In this document: piece by piece, positions 1 to 7,478 of the stretch
How the letters are laid out: every line of letters begins with the position of its first letter
Position numbering within the stretch: position 1 is the first letter of the stretch
Source of the DNA: Candidatus Poribacteria bacterium
Lineage (GTDB): Bacteria; Poribacteria; WGA-4E; WGA-3G
Assembly (NCBI GenBank): GCA_022821965.1
Contig: JAJECN010000048.1
Span: forward strand, 1-36,725
Reading direction: 5' to 3'
Length of the DNA stretch: 36,725 nucleotides
Made by a program: the position numbers and the translations under genes
Notes under the pieces: generated by a model
Told to the model about the DNA's origin: nothing
The model's database searches: none
Seen by the model: the letters and a program-made list of their open reading frames with translations, nothing else

Positions 1-120
1 TGGCAAGATACCTATCGAAAACTCGCACTCAGCTACGATAAACTCAAAGAGACGCGTTTAGGGTTTCGATATCTCGCATATTCTATGATTAACTTTCGTA
101 TAACTTTCAACCATTCTTAG
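1..120 (+). CDS. C-terminal fragment of an unidentified protein, possibly a transposase
   Basis: Frame 1 is open from the window edge and ends at TAG (118-120), giving 39 residues of a protein whose start lies outside. The tail is rich in Arg, Tyr and hydrophobic residues (contains YRKLALSYDKLKE and LAYSMINFR). This loosely recalls the C-terminal helix after the last catalytic Glu in DDE transposases such as the IS5 group. No catalytic residue is inside the window, so the family cannot be confirmed. It converges with the narB end at 184. If it is a transposase, an insertion sequence borders the nitrate cluster. Confidence 0.35.
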   Translation, partial: WQDTYRKLALSYDKLKETRLGFRYLAYSMINFRITFNHS

Positions 121-183
121 ACCGTACTCGCTATGAGTTCACTACTAAAAATAAAAGGAGCTGCGGTAATATGAAGATACTCA

Positions 184-2322
184 CTACGAATCTTCAGCCT
201 CAATCCGCACAGCACAGAATTTCAACTCAGGTTGCTTAGACACCGGATCAAACGCTGGATTCGTCACGTAATTCGCATTGGTCTCGGCGTGGAAGAGATC
301 CCCCCAATGGAACGGCGTAAAAAGCAAGCCACGCCGAATTTCTTCCGTGACCCGCGCCCGCGCATAACACCTTCCACGTCGTCCAACAAGATAGACCCAT
401 TCACCATCTTGAACATCGTTTTCCACCGCATCGTCCGGATGGATTTCGACAAAGGGTTCCGGGTCCTTACGGGCAAGCTGCGGCACCCTACCCGTCCGAG
501 TGCGGGTATGCCACTGACTTGCCACACGTCCCGTTGTCAGACCGAGCGGGAACTCCTCATTCGTATCTTCATCGGGTGGCTTATAGACAGGCGTTTTGAA
601 TTGTGCTTTCCCAGATTCCGTGAAAAACTTCCTGCGTGTGTACCGCCGAGGTGTTCCGGGATGCCGTGGATAAGGACAGGGCCAACGCAGAGATGTTTTC
701 GCGAGACGTTCATTCGTCATCCCCATCTGATCACACGGCGTGCCAGCTGTCAAAAGCCGGTATTCATCCCATACCTCCTCAACCGTGTAGAAGTCGAAAT
801 TCCGCTTGTATCCCATCGCCTTTGCGACCTGCGTGAATATCCACCAATCCGGTTTCGCCTCACCGGGAGGTATGAGGAATTGGTCGCTTCGGACGACGAG
901 CCGTTCGCTATTCGTCATTGTGCCTTGCTTTTCACCCCACTGTGCTGCGGGAAGCAGTACATCCGCATATTCCGCGGTCTCTGTCGGGTAATAGCAATCT
1001 TGCACGATGACCAAATCAGCACGGCGGAGTCCCGCCTGCGATACCTTTGTATCGGGCATACTGACCGCTGGATTCGTGCAGGCGATCCAGAGTGCGCGAA
1101 CCTCACCTTTAGCCGCTGCCTCAAACATCGGTACCGCCGTTAAACCGGGTTTAGGGTCAATGCTGCCGGGTGGCACACGCCAAGCACCCTCCAGATAAGC
1201 ACGGTGCATGTCATTGGTGACGACGCGATAACCGGGCAACTGATGCGACAAGTAACCGACCTCTCTACCCCCCATCGCATTCGGTTGTCCCGTCAACGAA
1301 AACGGACCGGCACCCCTTATGCCAACCTCACCCAACTGGAGGTGCAGGTTGATGAGGGCGACATTCTTGTCAACACCGCTCGTGCTCTGATTGGTGCCTT
1401 GGCAGTAAAAACTGAGCAAACGACTCGGCTTAGAAAGGTATTCAACGATCTCATCAATACGCGCGGGGTGAATATCGCACGCAGCGAGAAGCGCATCCTC
1501 GTCCAAACTATCCAAATGGTTTTCGTACGCACTGAAGTCTTCAGTGTTCCTTCGGACGAAACGACTGTTAACCCGTCCTATCGCAAGGAGGCGTTTGGCA
1601 ATGAGTTGGAGGAAGGCAACATCGCTTCCGGGTGCTAACGGCACATGAATATCTGAAAATTCCGCTGTCTTGCTGCGCCGCGGATCTACGGTGATGATCC
1701 GTGTATTCGGCTCTACTGCTCGCCGTTTCCGAATCATCTGGAAAAGAACGGGGTGATTCACCGCCATATTCGCACCGATAATCAGAAAGACATCGGCGTG
1801 CTGGATGTCATCATAGCAGGTCGGCGGACCGTCTGAACCGAACGCCTGCATGTAACCGACCACAGCAGAGGACATACAGAGACGACTATTCGTGTCCACG
1901 TTATTCGTACGGAGGAATCCTTTGAACAATTTGTTGAAAACGTAGGAAGCCTCTGTGTCCAACTGTCCAGAGCCATAAAGCGCGATGGAATCTTTGCCGT
2001 GCTCCAATTGGATTTCGTGAAGTCGGTTCGCAGTGAAAGCGATAGCCTCATCCCATGAAACTTCGCGAGGCGGTTCACCCCGACGATCGCGAATCATAGG
2101 GTATGCCAGTCTTCCATCATGGTTTTGAAAAACTTGTTTGAGATGTGCACCTTTTGGACAGAGCATACCGTAATTTGGGGCGACATCGTCGTCCGCTGAA
2201 ATCCTTGTAATTTTATTCTCTTGGACGGTTGCGCGGATGACGCAACCGACTCCACAATAAGGACATACCGCTTTTCCTGTTTTTTTATCTTTCCTGGCGG
2301 TTCGGTCAGGTAGGTTGTGCAT
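184..2322 (-). CDS. narB: Assimilatory nitrate reductase catalytic subunit (molybdopterin, 4Fe-4S)
   Basis: Reduces nitrate to nitrite in the cytoplasm using Mo-bis-MGD and one 4Fe-4S cluster, with electrons probably from ferredoxin. Near the N-terminus is CPYCGVGC, and a fourth Cys lies in LCPKG 29 residues after the last of these; together they ligate the cluster. The Mo-ligating Cys is in NSRLCMSS. A C-terminal molydop-binding domain follows (FPLGLTTGR, HPDDA). The ATG at 2320-2322 (712 aa) is preferred, with AAGGA about 11 nt upstream. A GTG at 2397 would add 25 residues encoded by two copies of an intergenic repeat and has no ribosome site. It is last in the order nasT-nirA-narK-narB, close behind narK. 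Length and motifs fit NarB/NasA; no NasB-like FAD subunit is present. Confidence 0.93.
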   Translation of the reverse strand: MHNLPDRTARKDKKTGKAVCPYCGVGCVIRATVQENKITRISADDDVAPNYGMLCPKGAHLKQVFQNHDGRLAYPMIRDRRGEPPREVSWDEAIAFTANRLHEIQLEHGKDSIALYGSGQLDTEASYVFNKLFKGFLRTNNVDTNSRLCMSSAVVGYMQAFGSDGPPTCYDDIQHADVFLIIGANMAVNHPVLFQMIRKRRAVEPNTRIITVDPRRSKTAEFSDIHVPLAPGSDVAFLQLIAKRLLAIGRVNSRFVRRNTEDFSAYENHLDSLDEDALLAACDIHPARIDEIVEYLSKPSRLLSFYCQGTNQSTSGVDKNVALINLHLQLGEVGIRGAGPFSLTGQPNAMGGREVGYLSHQLPGYRVVTNDMHRAYLEGAWRVPPGSIDPKPGLTAVPMFEAAAKGEVRALWIACTNPAVSMPDTKVSQAGLRRADLVIVQDCYYPTETAEYADVLLPAAQWGEKQGTMTNSERLVVRSDQFLIPPGEAKPDWWIFTQVAKAMGYKRNFDFYTVEEVWDEYRLLTAGTPCDQMGMTNERLAKTSLRWPCPYPRHPGTPRRYTRRKFFTESGKAQFKTPVYKPPDEDTNEEFPLGLTTGRVASQWHTRTRTGRVPQLARKDPEPFVEIHPDDAVENDVQDGEWVYLVGRRGRCYARARVTEEIRRGLLFTPFHWGDLFHAETNANYVTNPAFDPVSKQPELKFCAVRIEAEDS

Positions 2323-2361
2323 TTTTTTTAATTTTCCTTGCGGTTCGGTCAGGTGGGTTAG
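2281..2361 (-). repeat. Two tandem copies of a short dispersed repeat upstream of narB
   Basis: Two related units (2281-2317 and 2324-2361) share GCGGTTCGGTCAGGT followed by a GGTT core, each preceded by a T-rich tract. A third, slightly diverged copy lies at 14893-14921. In the narB frame the repeat reads as LTEPQGK and LPDRTARK, so it either supplies the 5-prime end of the gene or forms its leader. The units are too short to be an insertion sequence. No function is evident. Confidence 0.6.
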
Positions 2362-2408
2362 GTATTTAGCGTGCTTGTCCGTAGAACTGTTCTCCACTTC
2401 GTTACGGA

Positions 2409-3761
2409 CTACGCGCTTTGTATAACATCCGCTTTCAGACGTTGTCTCTCTGCAAGTGCTGCATCAAACGCCCTTCTCTCCTCGGCTTGGACTGCAGGTG
2501 AGAACCTGACTAACACCGTAGCAAACGAAGCGACTGTAACCATTATACCGAGATATAACAAGCCTTGCTGCATCGTGATACTCTCGGAACGGAACAGGAA
2601 ACCAGCAGCAACAGCACCCGCGTTTCCACCCGCACCAATAATACCGGCAACAGCCCCTAACGCCTTTCTGTTGATAAAAGGAACAATTCCATAAGTCGCC
2701 CCTTCAGACATCTGCACGAAAAGGCTGAAAACAATCATCGTTCCAACAGCAAGCACGAGAACTGCCATCTGTGAAAATAGCACAAGCATGACTCCTTCAC
2801 CTAACAGAACGACGAAGAGAAACATGACGCGTCCACGGAGTCCCATCCTTTTTGCAAAGAAATCGGAGAAAAACCCACCGAGGGTCCGCGCAAAGATATT
2901 CATTAACCCGAACAACCCTGCGATGAGTCCCGCGGTTTTGACATCTAATCCAAACCTGTCATGATAGTAGAGTGCCGCGACATTGTTAATAGTGAGTTCC
3001 ACGCCAAAACAGACGGCATAAATAACAAAGAGTGCCCATACACGGTAATCTTTAATCGCCAGCATAAAGGACTCCATCCCCTTACCTTTTGCAGGTTCAA
3101 GGTCACCTCGCTCCCGAAGTTCTTTATAGTTTCCATCCGGGGCGTCTTGCGTAAAGAAGTAATACGCAAAACCGGTGATAAATAGGGCAACCCCAGGAAT
3201 AATCATCGCCAGTCGCCATCCAAGGAATTCGTTCACACCGAAACTGAGAATAGCTGTAAAGATAAGAGGCATCACCATCTGTGTAACACCGCCGCCGAGA
3301 TTGCCCCATCCTGCCGTCGTCGCATTCGCTGTGCCGACACAATTGGGGGCGAACATTACCGACGTGTGATACTGCGTGATGACGAACGAAGCACCAATAG
3401 CACCGATCGCTAATCGAAAAAGGAGAAATGTTTCATAATTTTGGGCGAGTCCGATACCCATGACAGGCAGTGAACCGAGAATCAGAAGCCATGTATACGC
3501 CTTTCGGGAACCGACTTTGTCGCAGAGTGGTCCGATTAAGACACGAACCAGTACCGTAATCGCTACGGAAGCGATAATCGTATTACCAATCTGCGCTTTC
3601 GTTAACATCAGGTCTTCACGGACAATCGCCATAAGAGGGGCAATGCCGAACCACCCGAAAAAGGCTAAAAAGAACGCAAACCATGTCGTATGAAAGGTTC
3701 GCATCTGGATTGTTTTTAAACTAAAGAGATTTATATGTGTTGCTTTATTTTTAATATCCAT
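2409..3761 (-). CDS. narK: MFS nitrate/nitrite transporter (NNP family)
   Basis: A 450-residue major facilitator with about 12 hydrophobic segments, predicted to carry nitrate (and perhaps nitrite) across the inner membrane. The nitrate signature AGWGNLGGG is in the fifth helix region and a second Gly-rich motif, GAGGNAGA, near helix 11; both mark the NRT2/NarK-NasA family. The ATG at 3759-3761 has GGAG six bases upstream. It sits between nirA and narB, so it supplies substrate to the assimilatory enzymes; with no respiratory narGHJI in view, a respiratory role is unlikely. The N-terminus has a short hydrophilic extension of about 20 residues before helix 1. Confidence 0.93.
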   Translation of the reverse strand: MDIKNKATHINLFSLKTIQMRTFHTTWFAFFLAFFGWFGIAPLMAIVREDLMLTKAQIGNTIIASVAITVLVRVLIGPLCDKVGSRKAYTWLLILGSLPVMGIGLAQNYETFLLFRLAIGAIGASFVITQYHTSVMFAPNCVGTANATTAGWGNLGGGVTQMVMPLIFTAILSFGVNEFLGWRLAMIIPGVALFITGFAYYFFTQDAPDGNYKELRERGDLEPAKGKGMESFMLAIKDYRVWALFVIYAVCFGVELTINNVAALYYHDRFGLDVKTAGLIAGLFGLMNIFARTLGGFFSDFFAKRMGLRGRVMFLFVVLLGEGVMLVLFSQMAVLVLAVGTMIVFSLFVQMSEGATYGIVPFINRKALGAVAGIIGAGGNAGAVAAGFLFRSESITMQQGLLYLGIMVTVASFATVLVRFSPAVQAEERRAFDAALAERQRLKADVIQSA

Positions 3762-3823
3762 AAACTTCTCCGACTTTTGAATAGCCGTTTGAGACCATTT
3801 CCAAGTCGAAATTTTCCTTTCTT

Positions 3824-3865
3824 ATTATAAATGTTAATTTTACTTGTGCGCACTAATAGCGCGCA
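3824..3865 (-). promoter_or_regulatory. Possible narK promoter with an upstream inverted repeat
   Basis: On the minus strand a perfect TATAAT (3824-3829) lies about 60 bases before the narK ATG. An inverted repeat, TGCGC-9-GCGCA (3847-3865), overlaps the place expected for the -35 box, which itself matches the consensus poorly. This suggests an activator- or repressor-controlled promoter separate from the nirA leader. The evidence is the -10 box and the palindrome only. Confidence 0.35.
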
Positions 3866-3887
3866 GGTTTACGTTCACCCGCCCGCT

Positions 3888-5465
3888 TTACCTCCGTGAA
3901 AGGTAAGGAACGAGTCCTTCAAGTACCTGCGGTAAATCGTCGCAGGGTACATTTTCCAATAGCTTCGGAGCGACTTTAGGGTCTGCCCCAGCATTCCCCT
4001 TGAAAAATACGTCCACCGCATCCGTAACAACCCCATCAATCTTAATCTTCTTGCCGAGCAGTCCGATGTCCGCGGCAGCGTGGTTGCCGCATCCATTAGG
4101 ACACCCAGACCAATGGATCGTCAGGGGTTTTGTATTGCCGAGTTTTGCTTCCAAATGCCGAATCGCTTCCATCGCCCGTTCTTTCGTTTCAATAAGCGAG
4201 AAGTGACAGTAGTCGATCCCCGTGCAACTCACCATCCCGCGCATGATCTCTGACGGGTCATAGCGGAGTTCCTGTAGGAGCGGTTCGGCGGTTAAGTCGC
4301 CTATTTTTGTGTCCGGCACGTTGGTAATAATCAGATTCTGCCCTTGGGTGAGGCGAATGTCGCCGTTCCCGTATTCATCCGCGAGTCGGGCGACCTCAAA
4401 AAGTTGTGCCGTCGTGATACGTCCGACCGGTACAACAAGCCCGATGTAGTTGAGGTGTGGTTGTTTCTGTGAGAAAATACCTGTGTGGTCGGTCTTGCGC
4501 TTACCACGCACATCTTTACCCGCTGTCAGGAGCGGTTGTTTTCGGTGCCGCCGCCTTTCTAATTCTTCCCGGAAGTTTCCTACACCCCAATCCGCAATTA
4601 GAAAAGCAAGGCGAGATTTATTGCGAGCTGTTCGAGGCCCGTGATCTCGAAAAATTAGCGTAATGTCTGCACACAAAACTGCTGCTTCTTCAGGGGTAAT
4701 AAACACATCAAGCGGTTGCGCGAGTGTGTAACCACCAGATCCCATCTTTCCACCAACAGCAACGTTAAAGCCGTTCGTCTCTTGACCTTCAATTTCCTTT
4801 ACAGCCGGCGTAAGGGCAATGTCCTGTGAGGCTGTATGCGTACAGTTATCCAAACATGCCGTGATACCGACATTAAACTTACGCGGAATATCGGTAAATT
4901 CCTTGTTGCCGACAATGAGACTTGTGAACTCCCTGGCAACGTGTGAAGCATCAAAGAGTTCATTGGGTGTTAATCCCGCAACCGGACATCCAATCACACC
5001 ACGAATGTTGTCAAAACCTGTTTGGAGTGAACCTAAACCGACCTCTTCAAGCCGATTCCAGATGTGCTGAACGTTCTCGATTGCGAAACCTCGGAGTTGA
5101 ATCTGCTGACGCGTCGTAAGATCCACGAATCCCGGTCCGTGTGCCTCACTTATTTCGGCAATGGTGCGGAACTGCTCGGAGTTACTAAAACCACTGGACA
5201 TACGGAGCCGCATCATGAATGCGCCAGGGGTCTGCTTTCGGTAAAAGACACCTACCCACTTGAGTCGGTCGCGTTCGTTGGCTGGAATCGATTCCCATCC
5301 ATCCCGAATGTAGTTCGGAATGTCATTGATTACCTCAAGTCCGTTTTTCTGCTGCTTGAGGAGTTCTGCAGCATTTATCTTGGACTTTCGTTTTTTCCCA
5401 GCCGCTGTTGGTGCCGAACGCACCTTTCTGTTTGACAGAACAGTCTTCTTTTTTAATTCGTTCAC
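3888..5465 (-). CDS. nirA: Ferredoxin-nitrite reductase (siroheme, 4Fe-4S)
   Basis: Catalyses the six-electron reduction of nitrite to ammonium with ferredoxin as donor. The 525-residue protein has the usual duplicated ferredoxin-like plus siroheme half-domains. The cluster and siroheme ligands are visible as C414 and C420 (SCTGIDYC) and C455 and C459 (SGCPNGC). The first half carries GVIGCPVAG and the matching fold. The Lys/Arg-rich first 30 residues are extra relative to the family core. The start is GTG at 5463-5465, supported by a strong AAGGAGG seven bases upstream. It follows a 360-base leader with a terminator, so expression is probably gated by NasT. A sulfite reductase is the closest alternative; linkage to narK and narB favours nitrite. 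Confidence 0.93.
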   Translation of the reverse strand: MNELKKKTVLSNRKVRSAPTAAGKKRKSKINAAELLKQQKNGLEVINDIPNYIRDGWESIPANERDRLKWVGVFYRKQTPGAFMMRLRMSSGFSNSEQFRTIAEISEAHGPGFVDLTTRQQIQLRGFAIENVQHIWNRLEEVGLGSLQTGFDNIRGVIGCPVAGLTPNELFDASHVAREFTSLIVGNKEFTDIPRKFNVGITACLDNCTHTASQDIALTPAVKEIEGQETNGFNVAVGGKMGSGGYTLAQPLDVFITPEEAAVLCADITLIFRDHGPRTARNKSRLAFLIADWGVGNFREELERRRHRKQPLLTAGKDVRGKRKTDHTGIFSQKQPHLNYIGLVVPVGRITTAQLFEVARLADEYGNGDIRLTQGQNLIITNVPDTKIGDLTAEPLLQELRYDPSEIMRGMVSCTGIDYCHFSLIETKERAMEAIRHLEAKLGNTKPLTIHWSGCPNGCGNHAAADIGLLGKKIKIDGVVTDAVDVFFKGNAGADPKVAPKLLENVPCDDLPQVLEGLVPYLSRR

Positions 5466-5578
5466 CTTTGAACCTCCTTAGCATGGCTGTTGGTCATCGG
5501 TCATCAGTTTTCGGTTAATATCCTATGGCAGTCAATTTTTGGGTTGCTATCACCCATGGTCTCTGACTGACAACTCAT

Positions 5579-5626
5579 AAAAAAAGGCATCTATCAGCGA
5601 GTATAAAACTCAGCCAGATAGACACC
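5579..5626 (-). terminator. Intrinsic terminator inside the nirA leader (attenuator)
   Basis: On the minus strand a stem pairs GGTGTCTATC with GATAGATGCC (10 bp including two G-U pairs), with an internal loop and a GAG/CTC top. It is followed directly by seven T residues. It lies about 115 bases upstream of the nirA start and downstream of two other hairpins, so it would stop transcription before nirA unless antiterminated. No gene lies between it and nasT, and nasT ends 200 bases earlier, so it is not simply the nasT terminator. Confidence 0.8.
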
Positions 5627-5636
5627 TGTGTCCAGT

Positions 5637-5718
5637 CCCAAACCACCATTGGTTGGGTATCGTCAATATAACCTGCCCGTAGAGCCGAGGGGATTTGGTC
5701 TTTAAATAGACCAAATCC
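5637..5718 (-). promoter_or_regulatory. Tandem hairpins in the nirA leader, probable ANTAR (NasT) RNA target
   Basis: Read on the minus strand, the first hairpin (5691-5718) has a perfect stem GGATTTGGTC/GACCAAATCC that can extend one pair to leave hexaloop ATTTAA. The second (5637-5657) has a stem CCCAACC/GGTTTGGG with one bulge and hexaloop AATGGT. Known ANTAR targets are two stem-loops with hexaloops carrying A at position 1 and G at position 4. The second loop fits fully; the first has A1 but U at position 4. The attenuator terminator begins 10 bases further on, and nasT is the adjacent gene. Confidence 0.7.
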
Positions 5719-5827
5719 GTTCCTTGTATTACATTCCTTGCCCCTACTGAGCAAAATAAGCAATTCTAATGTGCCCGCGCTGTTCCCCCTTGAACACACG
5801 CAGTTTCAGTGAGAATGGATATCCCAC

Positions 5828-6457
5828 CTATAATTTATTCGTCAATACTTCCGCAACCGATAGTATGTCTTCCGAGATTTCTGCCAGACGTTTCCTACGG
5901 TTCATCGCCATCTTTCGCAAAATTTGATACGCCTGCGCTTCGTTACAGCCGCGTTGCTGTGCTACCAGTTCCTTTGCGCGTTCGATGATTTTGCGTTCGG
6001 CAAGGCTTGTCTTTGTCTTCTCAAGTTCCTGTTGTAACGCTCGGAATTCATAAAATCGAGCGACAGCTGCTTCAATAATGGTTTTAACTCGGGCACCAGT
6101 AAGTTTTCCGACAGCATACGCGGACACACCGGCGCGCGTCGCGGCTTGGATCGTTTCCGATCGCTCATCTCGTGAAAACATGACTGTCGGGCATGGATAA
6201 CTTTCGTGGAGAGACGCGACCCAACTGAGTATCGCGTGCCCCGGAAAATCGACACCAACCAGTATAATGTCTGGCTTTACCAGTGCAACTTGTTCAGCCA
6301 CACCTTCCTGTAGACGCACAGGCACAGCAACTTTGTAACGACTGGCTTTCAGAATATCGATTAAAGAATTCGCCCGCTCCGGATTGTTATCAATGATTAA
6401 GACTCGCCCCTTCCCAGTAACAGGTGGGGATTCCGGTGTTGAGGTGACCGTTTCCAT
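5828..6457 (-). CDS. nasT: NasT-like ANTAR-domain transcription antiterminator
   Basis: A 209-residue protein with an N-terminal receiver-like domain (about 17-125), a helical linker (130-155) and a C-terminal ANTAR RNA-binding domain (about 145-203, with SLAERKIIERAK and AYQILRKMAM). Proteins of this family bind paired RNA hairpins and block a terminator ahead of nitrate-assimilation genes. The position expected for the phosphoacceptor Asp is Gly68 (ILVGVDFPG), so control by phosphorylation is unlikely. In known cases a nitrate-binding NasS protein sequesters NasT; no NasS is in this window. The ATG start has AAAGGGTAGAGG just upstream. It lies directly upstream of the structured nirA leader, on the same strand. 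Confidence 0.88.
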   Translation of the reverse strand: METVTSTPESPPVTGKGRVLIIDNNPERANSLIDILKASRYKVAVPVRLQEGVAEQVALVKPDIILVGVDFPGHAILSWVASLHESYPCPTVMFSRDERSETIQAATRAGVSAYAVGKLTGARVKTIIEAAVARFYEFRALQQELEKTKTSLAERKIIERAKELVAQQRGCNEAQAYQILRKMAMNRRKRLAEISEDILSVAEVLTNKL

Positions 6458-6522
6458 CCTCTACCCTTTCCCAAGTTAATTCAACGCAATGTGCTGAAAA
6501 CAACAAGGAATGTTAACCTTAC

Positions 6523-6550
6523 ACAATAGCATTAGCAAAAACCTTGCCAA
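6523..6550 (-). promoter_or_regulatory. Possible nasT promoter
   Basis: On the minus strand TTGGCA and TATTGT are separated by 16 bases, 66 bases before the nasT ATG and downstream of the terminator at 6597-6623. Each box matches four of six consensus positions, so the call is tentative. Confidence 0.3.
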
Positions 6551-6596
6551 AAACGCTGAACACTGATTTTTCTAAGGCGCGCAAGACTTCTGCAAA

Positions 6597-6623
6597 ACAA
6601 AAACCCCACGGAGTGCCCGCGGG
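6597..6623 (-). terminator. Intrinsic terminator after the methyltransferase gene
   Basis: On the minus strand CCCGCGG-GCACT-CCGTGGG forms a 7-bp stem with one G-U pair and a five-base loop, followed by GTTTTTGTTTTG. It lies about 110 bases past the methyltransferase stop and ahead of nasT, separating the two transcription units. Between it and the stop is a direct repeat of CCTATTTTTTTAGCA (6637-6651 and 6669-6683). Confidence 0.7.
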
Positions 6624-6729
6624 ATGTAAATTTTTGCCTATTTTTTTAGCAGAAAACAGGCGTTTTTTCCTATTTTTTTAGCAATAAGGAGTTTATGAGA
6701 ACGTCATCACGCTGCGCCTTACATGAACG

Positions 6730-7395
6730 TTATGCCTCGCGACGCACGGTGTAAATACAAACTTCGCAGATTTGCCCATCTAATGTGACAGGACAGATAG
6801 ATTTTTGATGGACAAAACCGTTATCGCAGAGTTGTTTGAAAAATCCAATCGCGTTACTTCGGCTCGGTTCGGAGAAGAGGGCAACCCCGTTAGGCGCGAG
6901 ATACCCTTGAAGTAAATTCACGATCGGTGTCCAGTGATGTTCTTCGTAAATAACATCGGCAGCGAGAATATACGGAAATTTGTGATTGAAGCAGGGCGCG
7001 TTCCAATCCATCTGGACGAAATCGGCATGCTGGTGAACACCGTTCTGATCTGCGTTATGTTGTGCGAAACGGAGTGCCTCCCGTTCTGCGTCCGTGAAAA
7101 TCACCCGCGCCCCCATCTGACAGGCGACAATTCCTGTCAATCCAAACCCACATCCAATTTCCAAGATATGTGAACCTTTTAGCCGCTCACCTATCTTCTC
7201 TATGTGGTGCGCAAGACCAATCGAAGATTCCCAGAGGTAGGTCCAGTAGGGGAGATAGAGTTTTCCTTCCTTGTCCTCTCGACCGAGTTGTTCGAGAAAC
7301 CAATCGGGTTCTTCTATAAGTGTGAGCTGGACCCGACCGGTTTTCAACTTAATGATGGTACTTGTTAGTGGGTAGTCTCGCAGTTGGATTTTCAT
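6730..7395 (-). CDS. Class I SAM-dependent methyltransferase (Methyltransf_16-like)
   Basis: A 221-residue soluble methyltransferase. The SAM-binding motif I is ILEIGCGFGLTG, followed by an acidic residue at the end of strand 2 (FTDAE) and motif IV LAADVIYEEHHW. The pre-motif YWTYLWESSIGLA resembles the METTL21/ETF-beta lysine methyltransferase group, which methylates protein lysines; the actual substrate is unknown. The ATG at 7393-7395 is chosen because the longer frame (to 7656) would run through the end of the neighbouring PurM-like gene. It is last in the cluster with the PurM-like and DUF6785-type genes, 82 bases after the former, with a terminator downstream. Confidence 0.82.
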   Translation of the reverse strand: MKIQLRDYPLTSTIIKLKTGRVQLTLIEEPDWFLEQLGREDKEGKLYLPYWTYLWESSIGLAHHIEKIGERLKGSHILEIGCGFGLTGIVACQMGARVIFTDAEREALRFAQHNADQNGVHQHADFVQMDWNAPCFNHKFPYILAADVIYEEHHWTPIVNLLQGYLAPNGVALFSEPSRSNAIGFFKQLCDNGFVHQKSICPVTLDGQICEVCIYTVRREA

Positions 7396-7451
7396 TTCCG
7401 TTATGACTTTCCAAACCAGATGCGATGCAAAGATACGCTGTCCGACGTAGG

Positions 7452-7478
7452 GTAGGGGTTGGGTTACCCAACCCCTAC
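7452..7478. repeat. 27-base perfect palindrome between the PurM-like and methyltransferase genes
   Basis: GTAGGGGTTGGG and its exact reverse complement are separated by only TTA, giving a 12-13 bp snapback stem. It begins at the stop codon of the PurM-like gene. It is not followed by a T tract on the minus strand, so it is not a standard terminator. It has the same near-loopless design as the palindrome at 35109-35135 but a different sequence, and looks like a REP-type intergenic element. Confidence 0.75.

Noticed and set aside
171-239. A 22-codon plus-strand ORF with AAAGGAG upstream
   Set aside because: The ribosome-site spacing is 10 bases and the peptide lies mostly antisense to the end of narB; there is no support from similarity.
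232-1143. A 303-codon plus-strand open frame opposite narB
   Set aside because: It is fully antisense to narB, has no ribosome site, and its translation (many Arg, Cys, His) is typical of the complement of a real gene.
5767-5790. Sigma-54-like boxes (GGGCAC and TTGC) ahead of the nirA leader hairpins
   Set aside because: GG and GC are 14 rather than 12 bases apart, so the spacing is wrong.
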